Numbered from the stretch's first letter, positions 45,427 to 55,771 are shown. The stretch is DNA of 64,000 nucleotides from Leptolyngbya sp. BL0902 (GCF_016403105.1 NZ_CP046155.1:1798001-1862000); one strand, 5' to 3'. The notes: generated from the letters alone by a model not told the origin. Program-made: numbers and translations.

Positions 45427-46356
45427 CTAGTTCATGGGCGTTAAATCCCCTTTGCCTAGGGTCAATCGCAGGGCAGAGAGGGCCAAAATAGCCAGGAATA
45501 GAGCGAGGCCAATGGTGCAGGCGTAGCTGATTTCCAGCTTTTCAAAGGCTTGCTCGTAGATGTAGTAGACCATAGTTTTAGAGCTATTGCGGGGGCCGCC
45601 CTGGGTCATGATGAAGACCTCCTCGAAGACCTTGGTGGCGGCAATGGCGGAAATAATCGCCACCAGCCACAGGTAGGGCCGCATTAGGGGCAGGGTGATA
45701 TCCCAGTGGCGTCGCCAGCCGTCGGAGCCGTCGATGGCAGCGGCTTCGTAAAGATCCTGGGGGATGCTTTGTAGCCCCGCCAAATAAATCACCATATAGT
45801 AGCCCAGGCCCTTCCAGATGGTGACAAGCATCACGCTCCACAGCGCCAGGTGGGGGCTGGTGAGCCACGGAATGCCACGGGAAATTAGCCCTGTGGCCGT
45901 CAATACCTGGTTAAACAGGCCATTTTCGGCATAGAGCCACCGCCAAGCGATGCCCGCCACCACCATCGACACCACCACCGGAGAATAATAGGCCACCCGC
46001 AGCCAGTGGATGCCCCGCAGTTGGCGGTTCACCAAAATCGCTAGCCCCAACGGCGCAAAGGTGAGTACGGGCACTACCCCCAGCAGGTAGACCAGGCTAT
46101 TCCGCACCGTTTGCCAAAATACCTGATCGGCCATCAGCCGTTTGAGGTTGGCCAACCCTACCCACGTGGGCGGTGCCGTGAGATCCAGCCCAAAGCTAGT
46201 GAAGCTGAGGTAAAAGGCTTGCAGCGCAGGCCAAAAAACGGAAATCGTCAGGGCCACTAGGGCGGGTAGCAAAAACAGGTAGGGCACCGCCGCCTGGGGA
46301 ATTTGGGCGGGGAGGCGCTCCAGACGGTAAAGATTGCGATGGGGGGGAGAAGTCAT
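45427..46356 (-). CDS. sugar-type ABC transporter permease (MalF/UgpA class)
   Basis: The 309-residue protein has six hydrophobic helices and the EAA loop EAAAIDGSDGWRRHWDITLP, which docks with an ATPase. The sequence around ALVALTISVFWPALQAFYL and IFMTQGGPRNSS is typical for carbohydrate permeases. It would work with a second permease, an ATPase and a binding protein, none of which is next to it; the gene is orphan in this window. The solute is not known. Confidence 0.9.
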   Translation of the reverse strand: MTSPPHRNLYRLERLPAQIPQAAVPYLFLLPALVALTISVFWPALQAFYLSFTSFGLDLTAPPTWVGLANLKRLMADQVFWQTVRNSLVYLLGVVPVLTFAPLGLAILVNRQLRGIHWLRVAYYSPVVVSMVVAGIAWRWLYAENGLFNQVLTATGLISRGIPWLTSPHLALWSVMLVTIWKGLGYYMVIYLAGLQSIPQDLYEAAAIDGSDGWRRHWDITLPLMRPYLWLVAIISAIAATKVFEEVFIMTQGGPRNSSKTMVYYIYEQAFEKLEISYACTIGLALFLAILALSALRLTLGKGDLTPMN

Positions 46357-46733
46357 GGCAGGGAGGTAGGGCTTGACCCCAATGAAAGATGTGGGGCACA
46401 GTCTTCGACATCGTCATCATCATACTCATACCTATCGCCCCCAGGGCACAAGGATAACGGTGATGGGTAGCAGCTCAAACCGTGTTGAGATGGCCACCGA
46501 TTCACCCTCAAGATAGGCTATTTCTGGCAGGCAGAGGGCTGGAGTCTCTATCTCTGAAACATCGGCTTCTAAAAAGTTGTGGACAACCCGAAAGGGCGGT
46601 GGCAGAGAGGATTTCTACAGTATTTTTCTGGGGTTTCTTGGCCTTTTCAGAAGGCTTGATTTGATTCGTGCTCCGCAAAGCGACCGGAAGTTCTGGCGTA
46701 CTGTACACTAGGGAAAGTGGTGCTTTTGTATCC
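46357..46733. promoter_or_regulatory. divergent promoter region
   Basis: About 375 bases between the ABC permease and sbcC starts. No gene is supported. CCTTTTCAGAAGG (46639-46651) makes a small hairpin. T-rich stretches near 46620-46665 are candidates for promoter boxes of the sbcC gene. Confidence 0.35.
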
Positions 46734-49700
46734 ATGATCCCCAAGCAAATTACGCTGAAAAACTTTCTTAGCTACCGTGAGGCTAGCCTAGACTTTAGTG
46801 GGCTGCATGTGGTTTGCATTGCAGGACAAAATGGTGCCGGGAAGTCGTCGCTTTTAGAGGCCATTGGCTGGGCATTATGGGGCCAAAGCCGGGTAGCCAG
46901 CGATGATGACGTCATTCACCAAGGGGCGATGGAGGCTAGGGTAGCCTTTGTGTTTCAGCAGGGGGATCACCAGTATCGGGTGATGCGGAGCCGCCACCGC
47001 CAGCAGGGGGCCACCCTAGAATTTCAGGTACAGACGGATCAGGGCTATCGATCCTTAACCCAACGCAGCATTCGCGCCACCCAGCAGCTTATTGGCCATC
47101 ACCTAAAGCTGGACTATGACACCTTTATCAACAGTGCTTACCTGCGCCAGGGCGGGGCTGACGACCTGATGATGAAGCGCCCCAGCGAACGGAAGGCGGT
47201 GCTGGCACGGTTGCTCAAGCTTGACCGCTATGATGTGCTGGCGGAACGGGCGCGGGAACAGGCCCGTCAAGCCAAGGCCGAGGTGGATCTCCGTCGTCAG
47301 GCCCTGGCGGGGTTCACGGCGACCCTGGCCGATTATGAAACCACCCTGGCCTCCCAGACCCAGCTTGAGGCCGATTTGCAGGCCCTGGATCGCGATCTGG
47401 CGGATACCCAGGCCCACATCCAGCACCATCAAACCCAGGCCCAGGCCCACCAGGATCGGCAGCAACAGCAGCAGATCTACAGACAGCAGCGCGATCATCT
47501 CCTGGCCCTTCAGCAACAAACCCAATCGGCTTTGGCCCAAGCGGAGGCAGACGCCCACCGCTGCCAGAGCACCATCGCCGAGGCAGCGGTGATCCTAGCA
47601 GGGGTTGAGGCCTTGGCGGCCCTAGAGGCCGAGGAACACGCCCTAGGCCAGCGGCTCCAGGAGGCCCAAACCTGGCAGCAACAGCTGGAGCAGGTGACGG
47701 CGGACTATCAGGCCCAAGCCCAGGCTCTCCAAACTCGGCAGCAAAAGATCCAAAGCCAGTTAGAGGCGGTACTGGCCCAGCGGCAAGAACTCGCAGACAC
47801 CCTCAACCAAACCGAGAACGTGAAGGCAGCCTGTGATCAGTTGGCGGTGGCCAAAGCGCGGCTTAAACATCTGGATGCCTTACAGCTTCAGGTGGGGCCG
47901 CTACGCCAGCGGCAGCAGCAGCTTCAAGCCCAGCTTCAGCGCCAAGAAACCCGGCTACAAACCCGCCTAGAAGAAGCCCAATCGGCCCTCGACCAGGGGC
48001 ATCAGGCCCAGGCCCAACAGCCACCCCTGGAGGTCTCAGCCCAGGCGGTGGAGCAAACCCTCAGCTACCTAGAGCAGCGCCAGGTCTATCAAGATCAGGT
48101 GCGCGATAAGGGGCTAGAGCGACGGAGTTTTGTGGCCATGCTCCAGGCTAAGCAGCGAGACTGCGAAACCCAGATGGCCGAGATTGCCCAAAAGCTGTCG
48201 ATGCTGGGCCAGCCCGATGCCCTGTGTCCGCTGTGTGATCGCCCCCTGGACGGCCCCCATCGATCCCTCGTCACCGACCGCCAGCGCCATCAGCAGCAAG
48301 ACTTGCAGGATCAAATTTGGGTCATTCGCGAACAGTTGGCGGCCTCCGAGCGAGAAATTCAGGTATTACGGCAGGAATATCGGGCGGTAGAGGCTGAACT
48401 GGCGCTTTATGGCCCAGTGTTCCATCGTCAGGGCCAAATTGATGCCCAGCGAGCTTCACAGATTTCCACCCAGCAGCGTCTCCGGGAGCTGGAAACGGAG
48501 TGTGTCCAGCTTCGGCAATCCCTTCAGGAGCGCACCTTCGCGCCCGATCTCCAGGCCGAACTAGGCCAGATCGAACATACCCTTCATCAGCTTGCCTACG
48601 ACGACCGCGACCATGCCCTGGCACGAGGGCAAGTTAATCGCCTGCGGTGGGCCGATCTCAAGCAGCATGATCTCACCCAGGCCCAGCAGCGCCAGCGACG
48701 GCTGCGGGAACAACAGCGCCAACTAGAGCAGGCACTCGTAGACATTGATAGCCAGCAGGCGGAACTAGACCAGGGGGCCATGGCGGAGGAAATCCAGGTG
48801 CTCCAGGCAAGGCTGCAACCCCTCAAGGCGGATCTAGCCCGCTACCATGGGGTGCGGCAGGCGCTTGGGGAGGCCCAGGGGTGGCACCGTCGGCAGCAAG
48901 ACTTGGCACAGGCTCGGCAGCAATGGCCCCTCATAGAGCAGCGCTGTGCAGAGTTGCGCCGTCAGCAGCACGATCAGCAGCAGACTCTCGCCCAGATTAC
49001 CGCCCAAATCGAGCAGGGCCAGCCCCCTACGCCTGCCCATGATTCGACCGATCTAGATCGGCTCACCCAGCGGTTGGCCACCCTACAGCAAAAACGGGAT
49101 TACCTGCTGGCCCAGGTGGGAGCCCTCGCCCAGGTACAGCACCACCAGGCTGCCCTGCAAGCTCAGATCGATCAGCAGCAGCAGGACTTAGCCCTGGCCC
49201 AGCAGCGTCAGCAAGTTTACCAGGAATTGGCCCTAGCCTTTGGGCGCAAAGGCATTCAGGCCGCCATCATCGAAAATCTGCTGCCCCAACTGGAGGCGGA
49301 GGCCAATCACCTGCTGGGGCGGCTGAGTCATCACCAGCTCCATCTGCGCTTTGTAACCCAGCGAGCCAGTAAGGGGCGTCATGGGAAGCGGATCGAGACC
49401 CTCGATATCCTGATTGCCGATGCCCAAGGCACCCGCCCCTACGAAACCTACTCCGGCGGCGAAGCCTTTCGGATTAACTTTGCCCTGCGGCTGGCCCTCG
49501 CCCGCATTTTGGCCCAGCGGTCGGGGTTGGCCCTACAACTGCTCATTATTGACGAGGGCTTTGGCAGCCAAGATCCCCAGGGCTGCGATCAGCTCATTGC
49601 GGCTATCAATGTCATCGCCGCTGACTTTGCCTGTATCCTCGCCGTCACCCACATCCCCCACCTGCGCGAAGCCTTCCCCACCCGCCTGGACATCACTAAA

Positions 49701-49736
49701 ACCGTCCAGGGTTCGCAAATTGCCCTGTCCGTTTAG
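46734..49736 (+). CDS. sbcC: SbcC/Rad50-type ATPase
   Basis: The 1000-residue protein has a Walker A (CIAGQNGAGKSSLLEAIGW) near residue 30, long Gln-rich coiled coils, a zinc hook in ALCPLCDRPLDG near residue 497, and a C-terminal signature and Walker B (YSGGEAFRINFAL, LLIIDEGFGSQDPQG) near residue 935. With the nuclease SbcD it cleaves hairpins and blocked ends. sbcD is not in the window. The ATG at 46734 (MIPKQITLKNFLSYREA) is the family-consistent start. Confidence 0.94.
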   Translation: MIPKQITLKNFLSYREASLDFSGLHVVCIAGQNGAGKSSLLEAIGWALWGQSRVASDDDVIHQGAMEARVAFVFQQGDHQYRVMRSRHRQQGATLEFQVQTDQGYRSLTQRSIRATQQLIGHHLKLDYDTFINSAYLRQGGADDLMMKRPSERKAVLARLLKLDRYDVLAERAREQARQAKAEVDLRRQALAGFTATLADYETTLASQTQLEADLQALDRDLADTQAHIQHHQTQAQAHQDRQQQQQIYRQQRDHLLALQQQTQSALAQAEADAHRCQSTIAEAAVILAGVEALAALEAEEHALGQRLQEAQTWQQQLEQVTADYQAQAQALQTRQQKIQSQLEAVLAQRQELADTLNQTENVKAACDQLAVAKARLKHLDALQLQVGPLRQRQQQLQAQLQRQETRLQTRLEEAQSALDQGHQAQAQQPPLEVSAQAVEQTLSYLEQRQVYQDQVRDKGLERRSFVAMLQAKQRDCETQMAEIAQKLSMLGQPDALCPLCDRPLDGPHRSLVTDRQRHQQQDLQDQIWVIREQLAASEREIQVLRQEYRAVEAELALYGPVFHRQGQIDAQRASQISTQQRLRELETECVQLRQSLQERTFAPDLQAELGQIEHTLHQLAYDDRDHALARGQVNRLRWADLKQHDLTQAQQRQRRLREQQRQLEQALVDIDSQQAELDQGAMAEEIQVLQARLQPLKADLARYHGVRQALGEAQGWHRRQQDLAQARQQWPLIEQRCAELRRQQHDQQQTLAQITAQIEQGQPPTPAHDSTDLDRLTQRLATLQQKRDYLLAQVGALAQVQHHQAALQAQIDQQQQDLALAQQRQQVYQELALAFGRKGIQAAIIENLLPQLEAEANHLLGRLSHHQLHLRFVTQRASKGRHGKRIETLDILIADAQGTRPYETYSGGEAFRINFALRLALARILAQRSGLALQLLIIDEGFGSQDPQGCDQLIAAINVIAADFACILAVTHIPHLREAFPTRLDITKTVQGSQIALSV

Positions 49737-49827
49737 GGCTCAGGGCCAGTGTGACCTCCTTAGGGCAACCCGACGGCCACCCTCAACGCGCTAGCATACG
49801 ACTAGTTCGTCGCTCCCTGCTGCGCCT

Positions 49828-50181
49828 ATGCCAACCTGCCCCCGCTGTCAGTCTGCCCTAGACGCTGCGATGGTTCACTGTCCTCGCTGTCAGCTTGTGC
49901 TCAAGGCCCATGGACATCCTGGCATTCCCCTCCACCGGGCGCTGGATGGCGAACCCCTCTGCGCGACCTGTCGCTACCACGCTGACGATAGCTGCAATTT
50001 TCCCCAGCGCCCCCAGGCCCAAACCTGCACCCTCTACCGCCCTCCCATTCAAGAAACAGAGGAGCATCGATTCCCCCCTCGGCGGGGCTTCCTCGGTCAA
50101 CGGTGGCGGCAATACCAAGGGCTGGGGGCAGTGCTGGCCTTGCTGTTGATCAGCCTTGTGGTGGTTCTGCTGCAAGGCTAG
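49828..50181 (+). CDS. zinc-ribbon protein with C-terminal membrane anchor
   Basis: The 117-residue product has two CxxC knuckles (MPTCPRCQSALD and VHCPRCQLVLK), a further C-x2-C (LCATCRYHAD) and nearby Cys residues, then one hydrophobic helix at the C-terminus (GAVLALLLISLVVVLLQG). This is a tail-anchored zinc ribbon as seen in conserved hypothetical cyanobacterial proteins. Its target is unknown. It lies between sbcC and dapL on the same strand. Confidence 0.8.
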   Translation: MPTCPRCQSALDAAMVHCPRCQLVLKAHGHPGIPLHRALDGEPLCATCRYHADDSCNFPQRPQAQTCTLYRPPIQETEEHRFPPRRGFLGQRWRQYQGLGAVLALLLISLVVVLLQG

Positions 50182-50262
50182 GGAAATTAGGGCAATTTCG
50201 ATCCCAAAACACCCTGGTAATGGCGGTACTCTGGTTGAAGCAACAAATCGACACAAACCAGC

Positions 50263-51498
50263 ATGGCTACCATTAACGATAACTACCTCAAGCTCAAAGC
50301 GGGCTACCTGTTTCCAGAAATTGCCCGTCGGGTCAATGCCTTCGTGGAGGCTAACCCCGATGCGCCGATCATCAAATTAGGCATTGGCGATGTCACCGAA
50401 CCCCTACCGGAAGCCTGCCGCAACGCTATGATCCAGGCGGTGCAGGATATGGGAGATCGCGGTTCCTTCAAGGGCTATGGCCCCGAACAGGGCTACGGCT
50501 GGCTGCGGGAGAAAATTGCCCAGCACGACTTCCAAGCTCGGGGCTGCGACATTGACGCCTCGGAAATCTTCATCTCCGATGGCTCGAAGTGCGACTGCGG
50601 CAACATTCTCGATATCTTTGGCGACAACAACTCCATCGCCGTCACCGACCCGGTCTACCCCGTCTATGTAGACACCAACGTGATGGCGGGCCACACGGGC
50701 GAAGTGAACGACAAGGGCGAATACGAAGGGCTGGTCTATCTGCCGATTAGCGCCGAAAACAACTTCACGGCCAGCATCCCCAGCGAAAAAGTAGACCTGA
50801 TCTACCTCTGCTTCCCCAACAACCCCACCGGGGCCGTGGCCACCAAGGAACACCTGCAAGCCTGGGTGAACTACGCCCGCGCCCACGGCTCCATCATCCT
50901 GTTTGATGCCGCCTACGAAGCCTTCATCACCGACCCTACCATCCCCCACTCCATCTACGAAATTGAGGGAGCGCGGGAGTGTGCCATCGAGTTCCGCTCC
51001 TTCTCGAAGAATGCCGGATTTACCGGGACTCGCTGCGCCCTGACCGTGGTGCCCAAGGCCCTGAAAGGCAAAGCCGCTGACGGCAGCGAGGTGGAACTGC
51101 ATGGGCTGTGGAATCGCCGCCAGTCTACCAAGTTCAACGGCGTGTCCTACCTTGTGCAGCGGGGGGCCGAGGCAGTTTATTCCCCCGAAGGCCAAGCCCA
51201 AACCAAGGCGCTGATTGACTTCTACATGGAAAACGCCCGCATCATCCGCGAGCAGCTCACTGCCGCAGGCATCAGCGTCTACGGTGGCATCAATGCGCCC
51301 TACGTGTGGGTGAAAACCCCCAACAGTCTATCCAGTTGGGATTTCTTCGATAAACTACTGCACACCTGCCACGTGGTGGGCACCCCCGGTTCGGGCTTTG
51401 GGGCCGCTGGGGAAGGCTACTTCCGCATCTCCGCCTTCAACAGCCGCGAGAACGTCGTAGAAGCCATGCGCCGCGTCACCGAGAAGTTCCGGGCCTAG
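50263..51498 (+). CDS. dapL: LL-diaminopimelate aminotransferase
   Basis: The 411-residue PLP enzyme has [20 protein letters not shown] start ([16 protein letters not shown]), [23 protein letters not shown] and the Lys in [15 protein letters not shown]. It converts tetrahydrodipicolinate to LL-diaminopimelate with glutamate as donor. This one-step route is characteristic of plants, chlamydiae and cyanobacteria. The product feeds lysine and peptidoglycan synthesis. Confidence 0.95.
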   Translation: MATINDNYLKLKAGYLFPEIARRVNAFVEANPDAPIIKLGIGDVTEPLPEACRNAMIQAVQDMGDRGSFKGYGPEQGYGWLREKIAQHDFQARGCDIDASEIFISDGSKCDCGNILDIFGDNNSIAVTDPVYPVYVDTNVMAGHTGEVNDKGEYEGLVYLPISAENNFTASIPSEKVDLIYLCFPNNPTGAVATKEHLQAWVNYARAHGSIILFDAAYEAFITDPTIPHSIYEIEGARECAIEFRSFSKNAGFTGTRCALTVVPKALKGKAADGSEVELHGLWNRRQSTKFNGVSYLVQRGAEAVYSPEGQAQTKALIDFYMENARIIREQLTAAGISVYGGINAPYVWVKTPNSLSSWDFFDKLLHTCHVVGTPGSGFGAAGEGYFRISAFNSRENVVEAMRRVTEKFRA

Positions 51499-51579
51499 GC
51501 TTCTGCCGTCCTAGAGCTGAACCCTTGGCCACGGGGATGGTGCTGTATCGCCATGGCAGTGCCATCCCTCGGCCTCGGT

Positions 51580-51987
51580 TCAGCGTTGCTGAGGATCCAC
51601 GCACCAGGCCGCCAACCCAGCCAAGTGTAGGCAGGCATTGAGCACGACCACGTCATCCTCTAGGCCAGCGGGCGACTCGAAATCTGGGTCATCGTCATCG
51701 GTTTCCACAAAGTAAAGCATGGCCCCCTTCAGCCAAGGCTGCGATACGGCAGGCAGGGTAGCCCACTGGCCCAGCAAGCGGTCATAGGTCGTGGCTAGGG
51801 CTTCGGCTTGGGCTAGATTGACCAAAGAACTCCCCTGGGCGGCAAAGCGTGCCCGTTGCAGGTGAGCCTGGACGCGATTGCCCAGGTAGGCCAAATCAAT
51901 CGCGTCGGCCCGTTGGGCACAGCGCACAAGGGCCTCGGAGAGGTTGGCATCCAGCCCCTCCGGCAGTTGAGACAGATCGATAGGCAT
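51580..51987 (-). CDS. hypothetical protein, 135 aa
   Basis: The product is helical, beginning MPIDLSQLPEGLDANLSEAL and containing AMLYFVETDDDDPDFESPAG and DDVVVLNACLHLAGLAAW. The region around the last motif is reminiscent of DUF1232 (YkvA-like) but I would not assign it. There is no signal peptide or membrane helix. It is convergent with dapL. Confidence 0.7.
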   Translation of the reverse strand: MPIDLSQLPEGLDANLSEALVRCAQRADAIDLAYLGNRVQAHLQRARFAAQGSSLVNLAQAEALATTYDRLLGQWATLPAVSQPWLKGAMLYFVETDDDDPDFESPAGLEDDVVVLNACLHLAGLAAWCVDPQQR

Positions 51988-52114
51988 AGGTGTTTTACGA
52001 ACGACAACAGGGCCACAGGTGCCCCCATGGCCTAGACTTAGGATGCCCTAAGCCACCCTCTGCCAACGTCTCCTTTACAGAATGCAGCCTAGGAGGACAG
52101 GGCAGAGCTACCCC

Positions 52115-55006
52115 TTAGAACTGATCCTCGGCGCTGGAGATGACCTCTGGGCTAGGCACCCCTGGCGTAGGGGTCGCTGTCGGGGCTGGCTCTGGGGCCA
52201 AGGCAACCTCTGCGCCCCTGGCCCCCGCCACACCAGCAACGGCGTCTGGGCTATCAGCGGCACCGAGCGGCCCTACTAGGGGCTCAGCTTGGGGTGGAAT
52301 GACCTTTGTTTCAGGGAAGGCCGCTGCTGGGATCGTCTCTTTGCCCTGGTCTGGCTCCTGCCCCACCGGAGCAGCCTCGCTTCGGCCCTCCTTCTCCTCG
52401 GCAGCAGCGCTCGGGGTCTCAGGCTCCTCCCCTTCGGGCAGGGCTTCCAGCATTTCGTTTACCCCTGGCTCCTCGGCCACCGGAACATCGGCGGGGCTGG
52501 GGGATACATCCACAGCTAGCTGGGGGGCTGGAGATCTGGGGGGCGCGGACGGGGCAACCTGGTCAACCATCGGGGCCACCGCTGGATCTGGGCTCAGCGA
52601 CGTGGGGGCCACCTCCATGGGAGCCGTAGGCACCGCAGGCACCGTGTCGTTCCAGGCTTCGGCGGCAGGGCCAGAGGGGCGCAGGGATTCAACAAGTCGC
52701 CGCAGCAAGTCGGGCTGGGTTTGGGCGGCGAGGGTATCGTCTTCGGCCCCAGATCGGTTTTGGGGAACGGGCTTAAACTCCTGCTCTCTGGGCGAAACCT
52801 TCGGCCCCCACTCCGGCAAGGTTTGATCCATTTGGTTCAAATCGAGGCCGGATTCGCCTTCGGGTAGAGGCAGTTCGAGGGTATCGCTGGGGGTGTCCTC
52901 GGTGGCTGGGGAGCTAGCGTCGTCCGCTTGGATCTGCTCTGTTCCGTCCCCATTGTCTGGCTCCGTCACCTCGGTCTCGACGGGTGCAGGATCGAGGATG
53001 AGGATATCCTCAGCGTCGGGGGTGACGAAGGGGCTGCTGGGGTCGAGGTCGGCGGGGGATGGCATGGCCGGAGCGGTCAAATCTAGCACCACGGACGACT
53101 GGAGGGGGGTTTCAAACTGGGCAGAGGCTTCCTGAATCCGCTGAAGCACCGCCTGTCCCTCTTGGCCAGACAGGGTTTGGGGCCGAGAGTCGCGAATCCG
53201 CACAGGCACAAACTCCACCTGCATTTGATCCTCTTGCAGCGATACCTTCAGCACCGCTGAATCTTGATCGCGCAGGGGCTGGTCAGGCTTAAAGACAAAG
53301 TCGCCTAGGGAATAGGCAATGGGCCGACCTTTGTAGATTTCTCCTCCCTGGATCACGGTGGGATGGTAGCCCACCACCACATCAGCCCCTTGGTCAATGG
53401 CAAGGCGGGCCAGGTTGGTTTGCACAAAGTTGGGGGTTTCCTCCAGGTGATCGACCCAGCGGAAGTTCACCACAATCCAATCCACCTGGTCGCGGATAGC
53501 CTGGATATCTTGCACAATTTCTGGCATGTTCTGGGCATTAAAGCCCGCCCGCTCCTGGAAGGCCGTAGACCGCTTGAAGTTCTCCAGCTCTCGCACCACC
53601 GCTTCGTTGGTGGTTTCGTTGGCCCCAGCCCGCTCTCTGAGGGCGTTGGTATCCATGGCGGCATTGTTGCCTCCCATGGCATAGCTGAGGTAGGCAATGC
53701 GTTTGCCCTTCACGTCTAAGATTTCGGGACGACGGGCTTCGGTGGCGTTCCGCCCTGCCCCCACCCGGTAGAGGCCGTTGCTGTCGAGGGCGGTCAGGGT
53801 TTCCGCTAGCCCTTCAGCCCCGTACTGCATCAGGCTGCTGTGGGTGAGGTTGACAATATCAACGCCGCTGTTGGCCAACATCCGCGCGGCCTCTGGGCGC
53901 AACTGCTGACGAAATCCCTCTTCGAGGGTCGTCGCTGCTGTGGCAAGGGGAGTCGCTAGGTTTACTAAGGAAACGTCTGCCTTAAAGTAAGCTTCCACAT
54001 CGGCAAAAAATCCGCCATTTTCCTCAATTTCAGCAAAATTGAGGTTTTCGAGAGAAATGTCGCCCCCAAAGAGCAACATCACCTGATCTAAGGGCAGGGG
54101 GCTGGGCTTGGTGTGGGGAATCACCGCCACGGGTTCTAGGGCCGTATCCACCACCGACGGACGAGAACTCGATCCCTGAGCCCTTGGCGGACGGGGAAAC
54201 TCCGCTGGAGCCGCCGTAGTTGTACTGGATCGACCTACGGGATCAACCACCGTTTGGCCCACGGCCTGCCCTGGGGTAGCCTCCGTGGAGGGCCGCAATG
54301 CTGGGGTTGTCTCGGCGGTCGCCGCATCCCAAGCACCACCGGGAAGATCTAACGATTCTGCCCCAACGCTGGAGCGATCCTCATGCACCTGGGCAGAGAA
54401 ACTAGGCAAGCTGGGGGATGGCCCCGACAGAATCACCTCCAGCAAGCAGCCAAACACAAAGGCCGCCACCGCCGACCCAGTCAGCATCATGGTACGCAGG
54501 GTTTTAAACCGCTGACTGTTGGCCTTGGAGGCTGTCGCGGAGCGACGACGGGGAGTGCGGAGGGACGGTGGCAGGGGGGCTTTGCTTCGAGGGACGGCCT
54601 GGGCGATTTGATCGTTGGCCTGTCGTCGTCGCAGGGCCGGGGTCGAAATCTTGATCCGTTGTTTCCACAGCACCCGCTGCCACCCCACTGGGCGAGCCAG
54701 AATGTAGATGCCCTCAATCAGTTCGGAGTTGAGTTGCCAAACGCGATGGCACAAAAACCGCGTCAGCCGATCCTGAATCGGTGCCCGCTCAAACTCCACC
54801 GTCAGCTTGAGGCACCCCGGTCGGTCGTCGGCCTGCACCTGCACAAAAATTCCCTGATTGACCAGAGGCTCATTGAGCCACAGGGCTAAGTCCCGAAAAT
54901 AGCCCGCCGCCGCCCGTTCCTTCACCGAAGGGGGGGCCGCCGGAGGGGCCGCTGGAGGAAGCTGGGGCTGGGCGATGGGCCGAGGGGGAACAACCGCGCT
55001 AATCAT
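52115..55006 (-). CDS. CapA/PGA-type metallophosphatase-like protein with long acidic tail
   Basis: The 963-residue product has an N-terminal module (about residues 30-125), a basic linker, one membrane helix (MLTGSAVAAFVFGCLLEVIL, near 172), a Ser/Thr/Pro linker, a CapA domain (about 307-632) with MLLFGGDISLENLNF, ANSGVDIVNLTHSSL, DWIVVNFRWVDH and DVVVGYHPTVIQG, then about 330 residues of acidic, Pro/Ser-rich disorder. CapA domains serve in poly-gamma-glutamate synthesis; the His residues that bind metal here are partly replaced (NLTHSS, NFRWVDH), so activity is uncertain. The ATG at 55006 is preferred to 55027. Confidence 0.85.
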   Translation of the reverse strand: MISAVVPPRPIAQPQLPPAAPPAAPPSVKERAAAGYFRDLALWLNEPLVNQGIFVQVQADDRPGCLKLTVEFERAPIQDRLTRFLCHRVWQLNSELIEGIYILARPVGWQRVLWKQRIKISTPALRRRQANDQIAQAVPRSKAPLPPSLRTPRRRSATASKANSQRFKTLRTMMLTGSAVAAFVFGCLLEVILSGPSPSLPSFSAQVHEDRSSVGAESLDLPGGAWDAATAETTPALRPSTEATPGQAVGQTVVDPVGRSSTTTAAPAEFPRPPRAQGSSSRPSVVDTALEPVAVIPHTKPSPLPLDQVMLLFGGDISLENLNFAEIEENGGFFADVEAYFKADVSLVNLATPLATAATTLEEGFRQQLRPEAARMLANSGVDIVNLTHSSLMQYGAEGLAETLTALDSNGLYRVGAGRNATEARRPEILDVKGKRIAYLSYAMGGNNAAMDTNALRERAGANETTNEAVVRELENFKRSTAFQERAGFNAQNMPEIVQDIQAIRDQVDWIVVNFRWVDHLEETPNFVQTNLARLAIDQGADVVVGYHPTVIQGGEIYKGRPIAYSLGDFVFKPDQPLRDQDSAVLKVSLQEDQMQVEFVPVRIRDSRPQTLSGQEGQAVLQRIQEASAQFETPLQSSVVLDLTAPAMPSPADLDPSSPFVTPDAEDILILDPAPVETEVTEPDNGDGTEQIQADDASSPATEDTPSDTLELPLPEGESGLDLNQMDQTLPEWGPKVSPREQEFKPVPQNRSGAEDDTLAAQTQPDLLRRLVESLRPSGPAAEAWNDTVPAVPTAPMEVAPTSLSPDPAVAPMVDQVAPSAPPRSPAPQLAVDVSPSPADVPVAEEPGVNEMLEALPEGEEPETPSAAAEEKEGRSEAAPVGQEPDQGKETIPAAAFPETKVIPPQAEPLVGPLGAADSPDAVAGVAGARGAEVALAPEPAPTATPTPGVPSPEVISSAEDQF

Positions 55007-55363
55007 GGTGAGACCTGAACAACACACAGAGGCGAAAACCGCCGAAAGACCTACCCTAGGGCCAAAAGTTGGCCCAGGCAGCGAATCTTAATGGGCCATG
55101 ATAGCCACTTTTTTCAGAAACGATGAACCTTTTTAGCGCAACGGCCAGATTTCCCGACGTCTCCTTCCCCTTGCCCCGGCTTTCCCCATGTTTGCTGGGT
55201 TGATGAGACGGCCTCCCTGCCGGGTGAAGAGCAGTCGTCTTAGCCAAACTCGTGAGCGATGCGGAGACTAAGGCACTTGAGTATCACACAAATCAATTAA
55301 AAGCCTGGGTAATCCTACGGAATCCAGCCCTGCTTGAATCGCTCGCTCTAGGGTAGATTCGGT
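55007..55363. other. intergenic region upstream of the CapA-like gene
   Basis: About 355 bases with no supported gene. A minus-strand frame at 55056-55247 is unlike a protein. The region probably contains the CapA gene promoter and that of the RNA candidate that follows. Confidence 0.35.
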
Positions 55364-55549
55364 ATTTATCTCGAAGTCATGCTTCTTTGCACCCTAGACA
55401 ATGTAAGTAGCTCTGGAGAATACAGGTACGCGACAGCTAGAGTCCACTTGGGGGCAATTGGGCAATAGCAAACTCCTGCCTATTCAACATTCTCACAGAT
55501 AAATGTGTCCGATCCCAGGGGGCTTTCAGGGGTCGGACACTTTTATTTT
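55364..55549 (+). ncRNA. candidate structured RNA ending in a strong terminator
   Basis: No gene lies upstream on the plus strand, yet a near-perfect terminator is present. ATTTATCT (55364-55371) is complementary to AGATAAAT (55497-55504), enclosing 125 bases. This closing helix abuts the terminator stem at 55505. Inside, GAAG (55374) pairs with CTTC (55382) around TCATG, and GGCA (55454) with TGCC (55478). Those coordinates are by eye. No promoter or family is identified; a 6S-like or other small RNA is possible but untested. Confidence 0.45.
55505..55549 (+). terminator. rho-independent terminator without an upstream gene
   Basis: GTGTCCGATCCC (55505-55516) pairs with GGGGTCGGACAC (55529-55540), 12 bp with one G-U, then TTTTATTTT. 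The strand and T tract mean it ends a plus-strand transcript. Confidence 0.85.
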
Positions 55550-55771
55550 AAATCCATCTGGGCAGGGTCAGCCTTTAAACCAGGGGTAAATACGTGGGAT
55601 TGGGTATGGGCACCACGCTGGACGGTAGGTTGAACAACAGTAGGCGACAGGAATCGGCCCAGTCCTGGTTGTCCTAGGGCTGGTTGCAGGCAGGAGATGC
55701 CAATGGCTAGGGCGACCCGACCGTGGAGGGGTCAAAAGAGCCCGAACTGCCGGGGAAATCGGGCCACGCCC
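55550..55771. other. intergenic region downstream of tatA
   Basis: About 220 bases without a supported gene between the terminator and the end of tatA on the opposite strand. Confidence 0.4.

Noticed and set aside
47103..47558. Long antisense frames inside sbcC
   Set aside because: They are shadows of the Gln-rich coiled coil; reverse-strand CTG runs give Leu/Gly-rich chance proteins.
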